This document shows, piece after piece, positions 17,386 to 27,112 of a DNA stretch of 64,000 nucleotides (positions within the stretch are counted from its first letter, which is position 1; each line of letters begins with the position of its first letter). The DNA is from Streptomyces sp. NBC_00306 (GTDB lineage Bacteria; Actinomycetota; Actinomycetes; Streptomycetales; Streptomycetaceae). The stretch is taken from positions 4,402,001 through 4,466,000 of the forward strand of contig NZ_CP108032.1 in NCBI RefSeq assembly GCF_036169555.1, given 5' to 3'. Position numbers and translations under genes: made by a program. The notes beneath the pieces are model-generated. The model worked only from the letters and a program-made list of their open reading frames with translations. It was not told the origin of the DNA and did no database searches.

Positions 17386-17420
17386 AAGGGCCGCCCCCGC
17401 ATCGTGCAGGGGCGGCCCTT
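17386..17420. terminator. bidirectional terminator between the SPFH gene and crp
   Basis: A perfect 12-bp inverted repeat, AAGGGCCGCCCC (17386-17397) and GGGGCGGCCCTT (17409-17420), with an 11-nt loop, between convergent genes. Confidence 0.85.
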
Positions 17421-17455
17421 CGGCTGCTGTGTGTCTGTACTGCGTACCGCCGGCG

Positions 17456-18130
17456 TCAGCGCGAGCGCTTGGCGAGCCGCTCCACGTCCAGCAGGATCAC
17501 CGCGCGGGCCTCGAGCCGCAGCCAGCCGCGCTGGGCGAAGTCGGCCAGCGCCTTGTTCACCGTCTCGCGGGAGGCGCCGACCAGCTGGGCCAGCTCTTCC
17601 TGGGTCAGGTCGTGCACGACGTGGATGCCCTCCTCCGACTGCACACCGAAGCGGCGCGACAGATCGAGGAGCGCGCGGGCCACACGACCCGGCACGTCGG
17701 AGAAGACGAGGTCGGACATCTGGTCGTTGGTCTTACGCAGCCGGCGGGCCACGGCGCGCAGCAGCGCGGTGGCCACCTCCGGCCGGACGTTCAGCCAGGG
17801 CTGGAGATCGCCGTGACCGAGGCCGAGGAGCTTCACCTCGGTCAGCGCGCTGGCGGTCGCGGTGCGCGGTCCCGGGTCGAACAGCGACAGCTCGCCGATG
17901 AGCTCGCCCGGGCCGAGGACGGCGAGCATGTTCTCGCGGCCGTCGGGGGATGTGCGGTGGAGCTTGACCTTCCCCTCGGTGACCACGTACAGGCGGTCGC
18001 CGGGGTCGCCCTCGTGGAAGAGGGCGTCGCTCCGGGCGAGCGTCACCTCACTCATCGAGGCGCGGAGCTCCGCGGCCTGCTCGTCATCGAGCGCCGCGAA
18101 GAGCGGGGCGCGCCGCAGAACGTCGTCCAC
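17456..18130 (-). CDS. crp: Crp, cyclic-AMP receptor protein family global regulator
   Basis: A 224-aa Crp/Fnr-family regulator. The N-terminal cyclic-nucleotide-binding beta-roll includes GDRLYVVTEGKVKLHR and the phosphate-binding cassette LGPGELIGELSLFDPGPRTATASA, with Glu and the RTATA turn. The C-terminal winged helix-turn-helix has LTQEELAQLVGASRETVNKAL. It matches the Streptomyces Crp that controls germination and many antibiotic clusters. The GTG at 18130 is chosen over the longer ATG reading at 18193 because AAGGAGAG lies directly upstream and family length is 224. A Crp-type palindrome lies inside its likely promoter. Confidence 0.95.
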   Translation of the reverse strand: MDDVLRRAPLFAALDDEQAAELRASMSEVTLARSDALFHEGDPGDRLYVVTEGKVKLHRTSPDGRENMLAVLGPGELIGELSLFDPGPRTATASALTEVKLLGLGHGDLQPWLNVRPEVATALLRAVARRLRKTNDQMSDLVFSDVPGRVARALLDLSRRFGVQSEEGIHVVHDLTQEELAQLVGASRETVNKALADFAQRGWLRLEARAVILLDVERLAKRSR

Positions 18131-18247
18131 GAGTTCTCTCCTTGTCGACCTGCTCAGGGACCGTGGCCCCCATGATGCCGGACCGCACTCCACCTACCCG
18201 GGGGACACCCGCGTACGACGGCGTCGTCGCGACCGGCCCCTGGCAAG

Positions 18248-18275
18248 TAAATATTCGTGCGATCAGTCACAACAA
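18248..18275 (-). promoter_or_regulatory. candidate crp promoter
   Basis: On the reverse strand TTGTTG (at 18275-18270) and TATTTA (at 18253-18248) are separated by 16 bp, a good housekeeping-type promoter in a local A/T-rich patch, about 120 bp upstream of the crp start. Confidence 0.6.
18257..18270. promoter_or_regulatory. candidate Crp-binding site in the crp promoter
   Basis: GTGCGATCAGTCAC fits the Streptomyces Crp motif GTG-N6-GNCAC exactly and lies between the -35 and -10 of the candidate crp promoter. This suggests autoregulation, most simply repression. The motif is recalled from published S. coelicolor work; occupancy is an inference. Confidence 0.6.
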
Positions 18276-18420
18276 GTTTGACGCACTGGAGCGTCTGTTC
18301 GTGCGGCAGGGGCCCGATTGGGTCTGATTACCGGGGAGCGGGGCGGATGTCAGTGGTGGCCCGTAGGCTGGCCGGGTGTCCAATTCGCCGGTGAGAGCGC
18401 AGGCCAAGGGGGCTTGAAGA

Positions 18421-19263
18421 GTGTCCGGAAAGCAAAATTCCGCTGTGGGCGAACAGTCGCGGAGCGGCACCCGGAAAGCCGTAAAGCCGCCCAAACCGGA
18501 ATCGCGGCTGGCCATGGTCCGCCGCGCGCGCCGGATCAACCGTGAGCTCGCCGACGTCTATCCGTACGCCCATCCGGAGCTGGACTTCCGCAATCCCTTC
18601 GAACTGCTGGTCGCCACGGTCCTGTCCGCGCAGACGACGGACCTGCGGGTGAACCAGACGACGCCCGCGCTCTTCGCGAAGTACCCGACCCCCGAGGACG
18701 TGGCGGCGGCCGAGCCGGCGGCGCTCGAGGAGATCCTCCGGCCCACCGGCTTCTTCCGGGCCAAGACCAAGGCCCTGCTGGGCCTGTCCGTGGCGCTCCG
18801 GGACAACTTCGGCGGAGAGGTCCCGGGCAACCTCAAGGATCTGGTCAGCCTCCCCGGCGTCGGCCGCAAGACCGCGTTCGTGGTCCTGGGCAATGCCTTC
18901 GGCGTCCCCGGCATCACCGTCGACACCCACTTCGGCCGTCTCGTGCGCCGCTGGAAGTGGACCGAGCAGGAGGACCCCGAGAAGGTCGAGGCGGAGATCG
19001 CCGAGATCTTCCCGAAGTCCGAGTGGACCATGCTCTCGCACCGGGTGATCTTCCACGGCCGCCGTATCTGTCACTCCCGCAAGCCGGCCTGCGGCGCCTG
19101 CCCGATCGCCCATCTGTGCCCGTCGTACGGGGAGGGCGAGACCGACCCGGAGAAGGCGAAGAAGCTTCTGAAGTACGAGATGGGCGGTCAGCCCGGCCAG
19201 CGGCTGAGTCCGCCGGCCGACTACCCGGGTATGCCGGCCCCGCCGCTGGGGGCGAGCGGGTGA
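18421..19263 (+). CDS. nth: endonuclease III (DNA glycosylase/AP lyase)
   Basis: A 280-aa base-excision repair enzyme that removes oxidised pyrimidines and cleaves the abasic site. The helix-hairpin-helix LPGVGRKTAFVV carries the catalytic Lys, and VDTHFGRLVRR the catalytic Asp. The C-terminal [4Fe-4S] loop CHSRKPACGACPIAHLC has the C-x6-C-x2-C-x5-C spacing. A basic 30-residue N-terminal extension precedes the core. GTG start at 18421. It is divergent from crp, the same pairing as in mycobacteria, and followed by a CoA-type NUDIX gene. Confidence 0.95.
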   Translation: MSGKQNSAVGEQSRSGTRKAVKPPKPESRLAMVRRARRINRELADVYPYAHPELDFRNPFELLVATVLSAQTTDLRVNQTTPALFAKYPTPEDVAAAEPAALEEILRPTGFFRAKTKALLGLSVALRDNFGGEVPGNLKDLVSLPGVGRKTAFVVLGNAFGVPGITVDTHFGRLVRRWKWTEQEDPEKVEAEIAEIFPKSEWTMLSHRVIFHGRRICHSRKPACGACPIAHLCPSYGEGETDPEKAKKLLKYEMGGQPGQRLSPPADYPGMPAPPLGASG

Positions 19264-19324
19264 CGCCACCGCCCGTCCGTTCCGCCGGGCACCCGGCGGA
19301 ACGATCCGAGCGCCCCGGCGCGTT

Positions 19325-20083
19325 GTGAGCGAGGGGGTGCGGCGCATGCGCGCAGGAGAAGAGACGTACGACAGGACCCGGGGCCAGGACGTGTACGAGA
19401 GCGGTGTGTCCGGCGGCGATGTGACCGTCACCAGTGACGGCCTGCCCACGTGGCTGGACCCCGTCGCGCGCGCCGCCGAGACCGTCCGGCCCGAGCAGCT
19501 CAGCAGGTTTCTGCCGCCAGAGAGCGGCAGCGGGCGGCAGTCCGCCGTCCTCATCCTCTTCGGCGAGGGCCCGGCGGGCCCCGAGCTGCTGCTGATGGAG
19601 CGGGCGGGCAGCCTGCGCTCGCACGCGGGACAGCCTTCCTTCCCCGGCGGGGCCCTGGACGCGGCGGACGGCGACCCGGCGACCACCGGCCCGCTGTGGG
19701 CGGCCCTGCGCGAGGCCGAGGAGGAGACCGGGCTCGATCCGTCGGGTGTCCAGATCTTCGGCGTGCTGCCGAGGCTCTACATCCCGGTGAGCAGTTTCGT
19801 CGTCACGCCCGTACTGGGCTGGTGGCGCACCCCGAGTCCCGTCGGTGCGGTCGATCCCGCGGAGACAGCCCGCGTCTTCACCGTGCCGGTGGCGGATCTC
19901 ACGGATCCGGCGAACCGCGTGACGACGATGCACCCCAGCGGGCACCGAGGTCCGGCATTTCTGGTCGAAGGGGCCCTGGTCTGGGGTTTCACGGCCGGCG
20001 TGATCGACCGCATCCTGCACTTCGCCGGCTGGGAACGACCGTGGGACCGCGGCAAGCAGGTCCCTCTGGACTGGCGCTCATGA
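19325..20083 (+). CDS. CoA-pyrophosphatase-type NUDIX hydrolase
   Basis: A 252-aa NUDIX protein. The segment LLLMERAGSLRSHAGQPSFPGG joins the CoAse signature to the Nudix box, which continues as AALREAEEETGLDPSGV. This combination marks the NUDT7/NudL group that cleaves CoA and its esters, removing oxidised CoA. The GTG start at 19325 has no clear ribosome-binding site; an ATG at 19346, preceded by a G-rich stretch, is an alternative that shortens the protein by 7 residues. It lies between nth and the MarP protease as in mycobacteria, but without the thioredoxin-like gene found there. Confidence 0.9.
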   Translation: MSEGVRRMRAGEETYDRTRGQDVYESGVSGGDVTVTSDGLPTWLDPVARAAETVRPEQLSRFLPPESGSGRQSAVLILFGEGPAGPELLLMERAGSLRSHAGQPSFPGGALDAADGDPATTGPLWAALREAEEETGLDPSGVQIFGVLPRLYIPVSSFVVTPVLGWWRTPSPVGAVDPAETARVFTVPVADLTDPANRVTTMHPSGHRGPAFLVEGALVWGFTAGVIDRILHFAGWERPWDRGKQVPLDWRS

Positions 20084-20144
20084 CAGGCTGACCCTGGGAC
20101 ATCAGTGCCGGGACGGACCACCCGGCGACGACATTGCGAGGCTA

Positions 20145-21350
20145 ATGACGGTGAACGTGCTCGACATCTTGTTGCTGGTCGCCGCCGTATGGTTCGCAAT
20201 CGTCGGGTATCGCCAGGGCTTCGTCGTCGGCATCCTGTCCGTGATCGGCTTCCTCGGCGGCGGACTCGTGGCGGTGTATCTGCTGCCCGTGATCTGGGGT
20301 GAGCTGACGAACGACTCCGAGGTGTCCACCACCGCGGCGATCGTCGCGATCATCATCGTGATCGTCTGCGCCTCGGTCGGTCAGGCCTTCACCACTCACC
20401 TCGGCAACAAGCTGCGCCGGTACATCACCTGGTCACCCGCCCGGGCTCTGGACGCCACCGGCGGCGCACTGGTCAACGTGGTCGCGATGCTGCTGGTCGC
20501 CTGGCTGATCGGTTCCGCGCTCGCCGGGACCTCCCTGCCCACACTCGGCAAGGAGGTCCGCAGCTCCAAGGTGCTGCTCGGTGTGTCCCGCGTGATGCCG
20601 ACGCAGGCGTCCACCTGGTTCACGGACTTCTCCTCCGTCCTCGCGCAGAACGGCTTCCCGCAGGTCTTCAGCCCGTTCGCCAACGAGCCCATCACCGAGG
20701 TCCGTCCGCCGGACCCGGCGCTCGCGGGCAGCCCGGTCGCCGCACGCGCCCAGCAGTCCATCGTCAAGGTCGTCGGTACGGCACAGAGCTGCGGCAAGGT
20801 GCTCGAAGGCACCGGCTTCGTCTTCGGCCAGCGACGGGTCATGACCAACGCCCATGTCGTCGGCGGCGTGGACGAGCCGACCGTGCAGATAGGCGGCGAG
20901 GGCCGGCTCTACGACGCGCGCGTCGTGCTCTACGACTGGGAGCGCGACATCGCGGTCCTGGACGTGCCCGATCTGAAGGCCAAGCCGCTGCAGTTCGCCG
21001 ACGCCGACGCGCGCAGCGGGGACAGCGCGATCGTCGCCGGCTTCCCCGAGAACGGTGCGTACGACGTCCGCTCGGCCCGCGTCCGCGGCCGGATCAACGC
21101 CAACGGCCCCGACATCTACCGGCGCGGCACGGTGCACCGCGATGTGTACTCGCTGTTCACCACCGTCCGCCAGGGCAACTCAGGCGGACCGCTGCTCACA
21201 CCCGAGGGCAAGGTGTCCGGTGTCATCTTCGCCAGGTCGCTGGACGACCCGAACACCGGATACGCCCTGACCGTGGACGAGATCGCCGCGGACGTCAGGG
21301 CCGGCCTGGCCGCCAACCAGCAGGTCGACAGCCAGAACTGCGCGCTGTAG
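20145..21350 (+). CDS. marP: MarP-family membrane serine protease (CvpA-like membrane domain plus periplasmic trypsin-like domain)
   Basis: A 401-aa protein. The N-terminal 155 residues contain four membrane helices of CvpA type (VLDILLLVAAVWFAIVGYRQ opens it). A linker leads into a chymotrypsin-fold protease with catalytic His in TNAHVVGG (about 238), Asp in DWERDIAVLDV (about 268) and Ser in RQGNSGGPLL (about 347). Two cysteines (SCGKV near the start of the protease and the last NCAL) could form a disulfide. The mycobacterial counterpart Rv3671c activates envelope hydrolases under acid and oxidative stress. The next in-frame GTG at 20151 could also be the start. Confidence 0.93.
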   Translation: MTVNVLDILLLVAAVWFAIVGYRQGFVVGILSVIGFLGGGLVAVYLLPVIWGELTNDSEVSTTAAIVAIIIVIVCASVGQAFTTHLGNKLRRYITWSPARALDATGGALVNVVAMLLVAWLIGSALAGTSLPTLGKEVRSSKVLLGVSRVMPTQASTWFTDFSSVLAQNGFPQVFSPFANEPITEVRPPDPALAGSPVAARAQQSIVKVVGTAQSCGKVLEGTGFVFGQRRVMTNAHVVGGVDEPTVQIGGEGRLYDARVVLYDWERDIAVLDVPDLKAKPLQFADADARSGDSAIVAGFPENGAYDVRSARVRGRINANGPDIYRRGTVHRDVYSLFTTVRQGNSGGPLLTPEGKVSGVIFARSLDDPNTGYALTVDEIAADVRAGLAANQQVDSQNCAL

Positions 21351-21792
21351 CGGCGTGCGGTGTGGCTGCGGGCACCTGTAGCGGCGGGGCGCTGCGGCTG
21401 CGAGCCGCAAGCGCCCCTGGCCGCGGGCGATGCCGGTGGAGCGGTGTTGGTGGAGCGGTGTCGGTGGAGCCGGCGTCAGCCGCGGGTATGCCGCAGCCGG
21501 GCGGACATCCAGCGAGCGCGGCGCCGGAGGATACGGGGAATCCCGATCCCTTGTACCGCGTGATCATGGCCCTGAGCTTGCAGGCCACCCCTGTCATGAA
21601 TGTTCGGCCCATTGGCCGAGCGACGGTTGCGTGCTGCGTCACCGTAGTCGTGCGTCCAGCCCATACCGGGACGTCTGCCCGTGCCCCATGGTCGGTAACC
21701 GTGTCAGGAGCGGCCAATTGGCCTATGCGCCAGGCATTTGGCTGTTCGTCAGACAAGCGTTCCGGTAAGCGCGAGGTCCAGGAGTCGACGGG
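21351..21792. other. 442-bp convergent gap after marP, partly A/T-richer, no gene seen
   Basis: Tandem GGTGGAGCGGTGT-type units occur near 21436-21470. Further on, two small palindromes stand out: TCGGCC-CATT-GGCCGA (21604-21619) and GGCCAATTGGCC (21712-21723). Reading frames across it have no motif or start signal. It could hold a small RNA or terminators for marP and the convergent hydrolase. Confidence 0.45.
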
Positions 21793-22722
21793 CTACCGGT
21801 CGGGTTCGGGGTCCTTCAGCCAGTTGATGAGTTCGGAGGAGAAGGCCACTGGGTCCTCCTCGTGAGGGAAGTGGCCGAGGCCGTCGAACAGCCGCCAGCG
21901 GTACGGGGCTTCGACGTACTGGCCCGAGCCCGCCGCGCTGCGTGTGCGCATCACCGGGTCCAGGGAGCCGTGCAGATGCAGGGTCGGCACCCGGACCGGC
22001 CGCTTCATCCGGCGGTTGAACTGGATCCCGTCGGGCCGTGCGAGCGAGCGCACCATCCACCGGTACGGCTCGACCGCGCAGTGCGCCGTCGACGGAATGC
22101 TCATCGCCCGGCGGTACACGTCGAGGGTGTCCGCGTCGGGAGGCTGCGGGCCGGACCACTCCTGGATCAGGTTGCCCACCAAGGCCGCGTCGTCCGCGAT
22201 GAGCTGACGCTCCGGCAGCCACGGCCGCTGGAACCCCCACACATAGGAACCGGCCCGGCTCTGCGAGAAGTCGGAGAGCATGGCCGAACGCCACCGGCGC
22301 GGATGGGGCATCGAGGAGACGACGAGCCTGCGCACCAGCTTCGGCCGCATCACCGCGGCGGTCCATGCGAGGTACCCACCGAGATCGTGCCCGACCAGTG
22401 CCGCGTCCGGCTCGCCGAGGGAGCGCACCACCCCGGTGATGTCGAGGGCGAGGTTCGCGGGGTCGTAACCCCGCGGCGTACGGTCGCTGCCTCCCACACC
22501 CCGAAGATCCATGGCCACGGCCCGGTACCCCGCGTCCGCGAGCGCCGTCATCTGGTGCCGCCACGTCCACCAGAACTGCGGAAAGCCGTGGAGGAACATC
22601 ACCAGCGGCCCGTCGCCGACCTCGGCGATGTGGAAGCGCGCACCATTGGCTGCCACGTCGCGATGGGTCCAGGGACCGTCGATGCGTACGGGGCTGCCCG
22701 TACCGGTGTCAGGGGCCGTCAT
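21793..22722 (-). CDS. alpha/beta hydrolase, epoxide-hydrolase-like
   Basis: A 309-aa alpha/beta-hydrolase. Oxyanion motif HGFPQFWWTWR near residue 45, nucleophile elbow VGHDLGGYLAW with Asp as nucleophile near 113, and FDGLGHFPHEEDP with the catalytic His near the C-terminus. An Asp nucleophile and HGFP are the epoxide hydrolase/haloalkane dehalogenase pattern; the mycobacterial counterpart in this position is EphE. A natural substrate is not deducible. It is followed (convergently) by the gap after marP and is divergent from nothing close upstream: the holin-like gene is on the same strand. Confidence 0.88.
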   Translation of the reverse strand: MTAPDTGTGSPVRIDGPWTHRDVAANGARFHIAEVGDGPLVMFLHGFPQFWWTWRHQMTALADAGYRAVAMDLRGVGGSDRTPRGYDPANLALDITGVVRSLGEPDAALVGHDLGGYLAWTAAVMRPKLVRRLVVSSMPHPRRWRSAMLSDFSQSRAGSYVWGFQRPWLPERQLIADDAALVGNLIQEWSGPQPPDADTLDVYRRAMSIPSTAHCAVEPYRWMVRSLARPDGIQFNRRMKRPVRVPTLHLHGSLDPVMRTRSAAGSGQYVEAPYRWRLFDGLGHFPHEEDPVAFSSELINWLKDPEPDR

Positions 22723-22801
22723 GCAGACGAGCGTCCCATACCCGGGTACGGCCCGTTCGCCATGCCCTCCCCGGGAGCGGCGCCCGCGACGCCGCGCTCC
22801 G

Positions 22802-22829
22802 CCGCGGGACCCGTGCTGAGCGGTCCCGC
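22802..22829 (-). terminator. terminator after the holin-like gene
   Basis: A perfect 9-bp inverted repeat CGCGGGACC (22802-22810) / GGTCCCGCG (22821-22829), 12 bp beyond the stop of the reverse-strand gene. Confidence 0.75.
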
Positions 22830-22840
22830 GACGGCCCGGA

Positions 22841-23272
22841 TCAGGCGGAGATCTGGTCCTGCGACACCCGCGGATGCGGCTTGACGCTCTGGAGTACGGC
22901 CGCCGTCTGCTTGGCCGAGGCGATCGACCTCTCCGGCGGCTTGACCTTCTTGAACTTGGTGACGGCCAGGAGCGCCAGAATCCCCGCGAGCAGCAGGAAC
23001 GCTCCGCCCACGATCAGGAAGCACCAGGCAAGGCCGAGCCCCCAGTTGTGGATCCCGTACGCCGCCGCGAAGCTGAAGACCGGCAGCGAGAACAGGGCGA
23101 AGACGCCCGCCACGCTGATGGCCGCGCCGCCGACCGCACCTCGCTTGACGTCCTGCCTCAGTTCCGCCTTGGCCAGGGCGATCTCGTCGTGCACCAGCGC
23201 GGACATCTCGGCGGTCGCCGAGGCGACCAGCTGGCCGAGACTGCGCTCGGCACTGCTGCCGGGGTCGCTCAT
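22841..23272 (-). CDS. phage-holin-like family (DUF1469-type) membrane protein
   Basis: A 143-aa protein with a charged amphipathic N-terminus (LVASATAEMSALVHDEIALAKAELRQDVKRG) and two hydrophobic helices (about 52-75 and 82-105), then a basic tail. This is the layout of the actinobacterial 'phage holin family' proteins, which are chromosomal and not part of a prophage here. The role is unknown. The ATG at 23272 is preceded by AGGAGAGAGGGAG. It lies 33 bp downstream of nhaA on the same strand, so it is probably expressed with it. Confidence 0.85.
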   Translation of the reverse strand: MSDPGSSAERSLGQLVASATAEMSALVHDEIALAKAELRQDVKRGAVGGAAISVAGVFALFSLPVFSFAAAYGIHNWGLGLAWCFLIVGGAFLLLAGILALLAVTKFKKVKPPERSIASAKQTAAVLQSVKPHPRVSQDQISA

Positions 23273-23305
23273 CGCTGCTCCCTCTCTCCTGTGGTCCGAC
23301 ACAGA

Positions 23306-24697
23306 TCATGCCGGACTGTCGCCGTCACCGCGCGACACCCCCGCCGCTTCGGCGCGACGACGGTGTTCGGCGGCCTTCTTCTCGTAGATCTCGGCCATGC
23401 GCAAGTGGTACGCCGGATTGTCCTGTTCGTAGATGTCGGGGATGCCGTCGTTGTCCTCGTCACGCTCCTCCTCGTCGTACAGCTCCTGGTACCGGCGTAC
23501 CCGCAGTTTGAGCAGTACTCCGGCCAGGACGGCGGCGATCAGGGAGCCGACCAGGACCGCGGCCTTGACCTCGTCGGCGAGCAGCGGGTCGTCGGCGAAG
23601 GCGAGTTCACCGATCAGCAGCGAGACGGTGAAGCCGATTCCGGCGAGTGCGGACACCGCGAAAACGTCCGGCCAGGCGAGGTCGTCGTTGAGTTCGGCCC
23701 GGGTGAAACGGGCCGCGAGCCAGGTGCCGCCGAAGATGCCGAGCGCCTTGCCGACCACCAGGCCGAGCACGACACCGAGGGTCTCGGGCCGGGTGAAGAC
23801 CTCCGTGAGGGAGCCGCCGGAGACCGACACGCCGGCGGCGAACAGCGCGAACAGCGGCACGGCGAGTCCCGCCGACAGCGGGCGCACGATGTGCTCGATG
23901 TGCTCGCCGGGAGACTGCTTCTCCCCCTCGCGCCGGGTGCAGCGGAGCATCAGGCCCATGGCCACACCGGCGATGGTGGCGTGGACGCCGCTGTTGTACA
24001 TCAGCCCCCAGATGACCAGGGCCAGAGGAACGTACACGTACCAGCCCCGTACGCCCTTCCTCAGCAGCAGCCAGAAGACGGCCAGTCCCAGCACCGCGCC
24101 GCCGAGGGCGGCGAAGTCGAGATCGCTGGTGAAGAAGATCGCGATGATGAGGATGGCGAACAGGTCGTCGACGACGGCGAGCGTCAGCAGGAAGGCGCGC
24201 AGCGCGGAGGGCAGAGAGGTGCCGATGACCGCGAGGACGGCGAGCGCGAACGCGATGTCGGTGGCGGTGGGCACCGCCCAGCCGTCGGTTGATCCGCCGG
24301 TGGACGTGGTGACGATCAGGTACACGGCGGCGGGCGCCGCCATTCCGCACAGCGCGGCGATGACAGGGAGGGCGGCGGCGCGGGGATCGCGCAGTTCGCC
24401 TGCCACGAGTTCACGCTTGAGCTCGATGCCGGCGACGAAGAAGAAGATCGCGAGAAGTCCGTCGGCGGCCCAGTGCTGGACGGACAGATCGAGGCCGAGC
24501 GAGGCGGGGCCAAGATGGAAGTCCCGTACGGCTTCATAGCTGTCGCCGATCGGTGTGTTGGCCCAGATCAGCGCGGCGACGGCGGCGGCCAGGAGCAGCA
24601 CGCCGCCGACGGTCTCGGCTCGCAGCGCGTCCGCCACATAGGTGCGCTCGGGCAGGGGGAGCACACCGAGAAACTTGCGGGAGCGGGGCGCGGACAC
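23306..24697 (-). CDS. nhaA: NhaA Na+/H+ antiporter with C-terminal Ca-loop-like tail
   Basis: A 463-aa NhaA antiporter with about 11-12 membrane helices. The ion-binding aspartate pair is in LTLAVVDDLFAILIIAIF near residue 173, and TDIAFALAVLAV and GLMYNSGVHATIAG are family motifs. It expels Na+ in exchange for protons. The core ends near residue 400. A soluble tail follows, with an acidic run (YDEEERDEDNDGIPDIYE) that fits a D-x-D-x-D-G-x-x-D-x-x-E calcium-binding loop and then a helical basic segment. GTG start with GGAGG upstream. Confidence 0.93.
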   Translation of the reverse strand: MSAPRSRKFLGVLPLPERTYVADALRAETVGGVLLLAAAVAALIWANTPIGDSYEAVRDFHLGPASLGLDLSVQHWAADGLLAIFFFVAGIELKRELVAGELRDPRAAALPVIAALCGMAAPAAVYLIVTTSTGGSTDGWAVPTATDIAFALAVLAVIGTSLPSALRAFLLTLAVVDDLFAILIIAIFFTSDLDFAALGGAVLGLAVFWLLLRKGVRGWYVYVPLALVIWGLMYNSGVHATIAGVAMGLMLRCTRREGEKQSPGEHIEHIVRPLSAGLAVPLFALFAAGVSVSGGSLTEVFTRPETLGVVLGLVVGKALGIFGGTWLAARFTRAELNDDLAWPDVFAVSALAGIGFTVSLLIGELAFADDPLLADEVKAAVLVGSLIAAVLAGVLLKLRVRRYQELYDEEERDEDNDGIPDIYEQDNPAYHLRMAEIYEKKAAEHRRRAEAAGVSRGDGDSPA

Positions 24698-24850
24698 GTG
24701 GGGAACCTCCGGTCGGGCGGGCAGGACTCATCACTTGCCGACCAGACTTCCCGGCGCACCTGGGTCTTTCTTGTCGCGTCGTTGACGCGTCCATCACCAT
24801 ACCCATATGGCTCCGGGGTGATATCCGGTGAAGTGCACTTTAGGCGCAGA

Positions 24851-24884
24851 ACGGGCACCCGGTGCGTTGTTGCCGGGTGCCCGT
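24851..24884 (-). terminator. terminator after acs
   Basis: A perfect 12-bp inverted repeat, ACGGGCACCCGG (24851-24862) and CCGGGTGCCCGT (24873-24884), with a 10-nt loop, 75 bp beyond the acs stop on the reverse strand. Confidence 0.8.
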
Positions 24885-24958
24885 CGTGGTGCGGTCCGCG
24901 CCGCTCAGTGGTGTGTGGCGCGGTGGTACGCGTGGTGGCCAGGGGAGATGTGCGTGGA

Positions 24959-26914
<1,956 letters not shown>

Positions 26915-27017
26915 GACATCTCCCTTTCCCAGGGCGTCCTATGTGCCTATGTGTCCCAGGCCATAGCTCATCAGCCAGATGGCCGGGTGACAAGGGCCTT
27001 CCGGAGATTGGTTTAGA

Positions 27018-27044
27018 CCTATTGAGCCTGAGGCGCCTATTGAG
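27018..27044. promoter_or_regulatory. pair of 9-bp direct repeats upstream of acs
   Basis: CCTATTGAG occurs at 27018-27026 and 27036-27044, 18 bp apart. They lie about 105-130 bp upstream of the acs start on its reading side and next to the SulP terminator. The spacing suits two protein monomers on one DNA face; the binder is unknown. Confidence 0.45.
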
Positions 27045-27045
27045 C

Positions 27046-27080
27046 GGCCCCTCCCTCCCGGGCGGCGGGAAGGAGGGGCC
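27046..27080 (-). terminator. terminator after the SulP/carbonic anhydrase gene
   Basis: A 14-bp inverted repeat with one mismatch (27046-27059 / 27067-27080) and a 7-nt loop, 33 bp beyond the stop of the reverse-strand gene. Confidence 0.8.
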
Positions 27081-27112
27081 ATACGTTCTCACGGACGGGG
27101 TGGGGGATTGGT

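Noticed and set aside
22841..23272. Prophage remnant suggested by a holin-like protein
   Set aside because: The family is a common chromosomal membrane protein in Actinobacteria, and no other phage gene is nearby.
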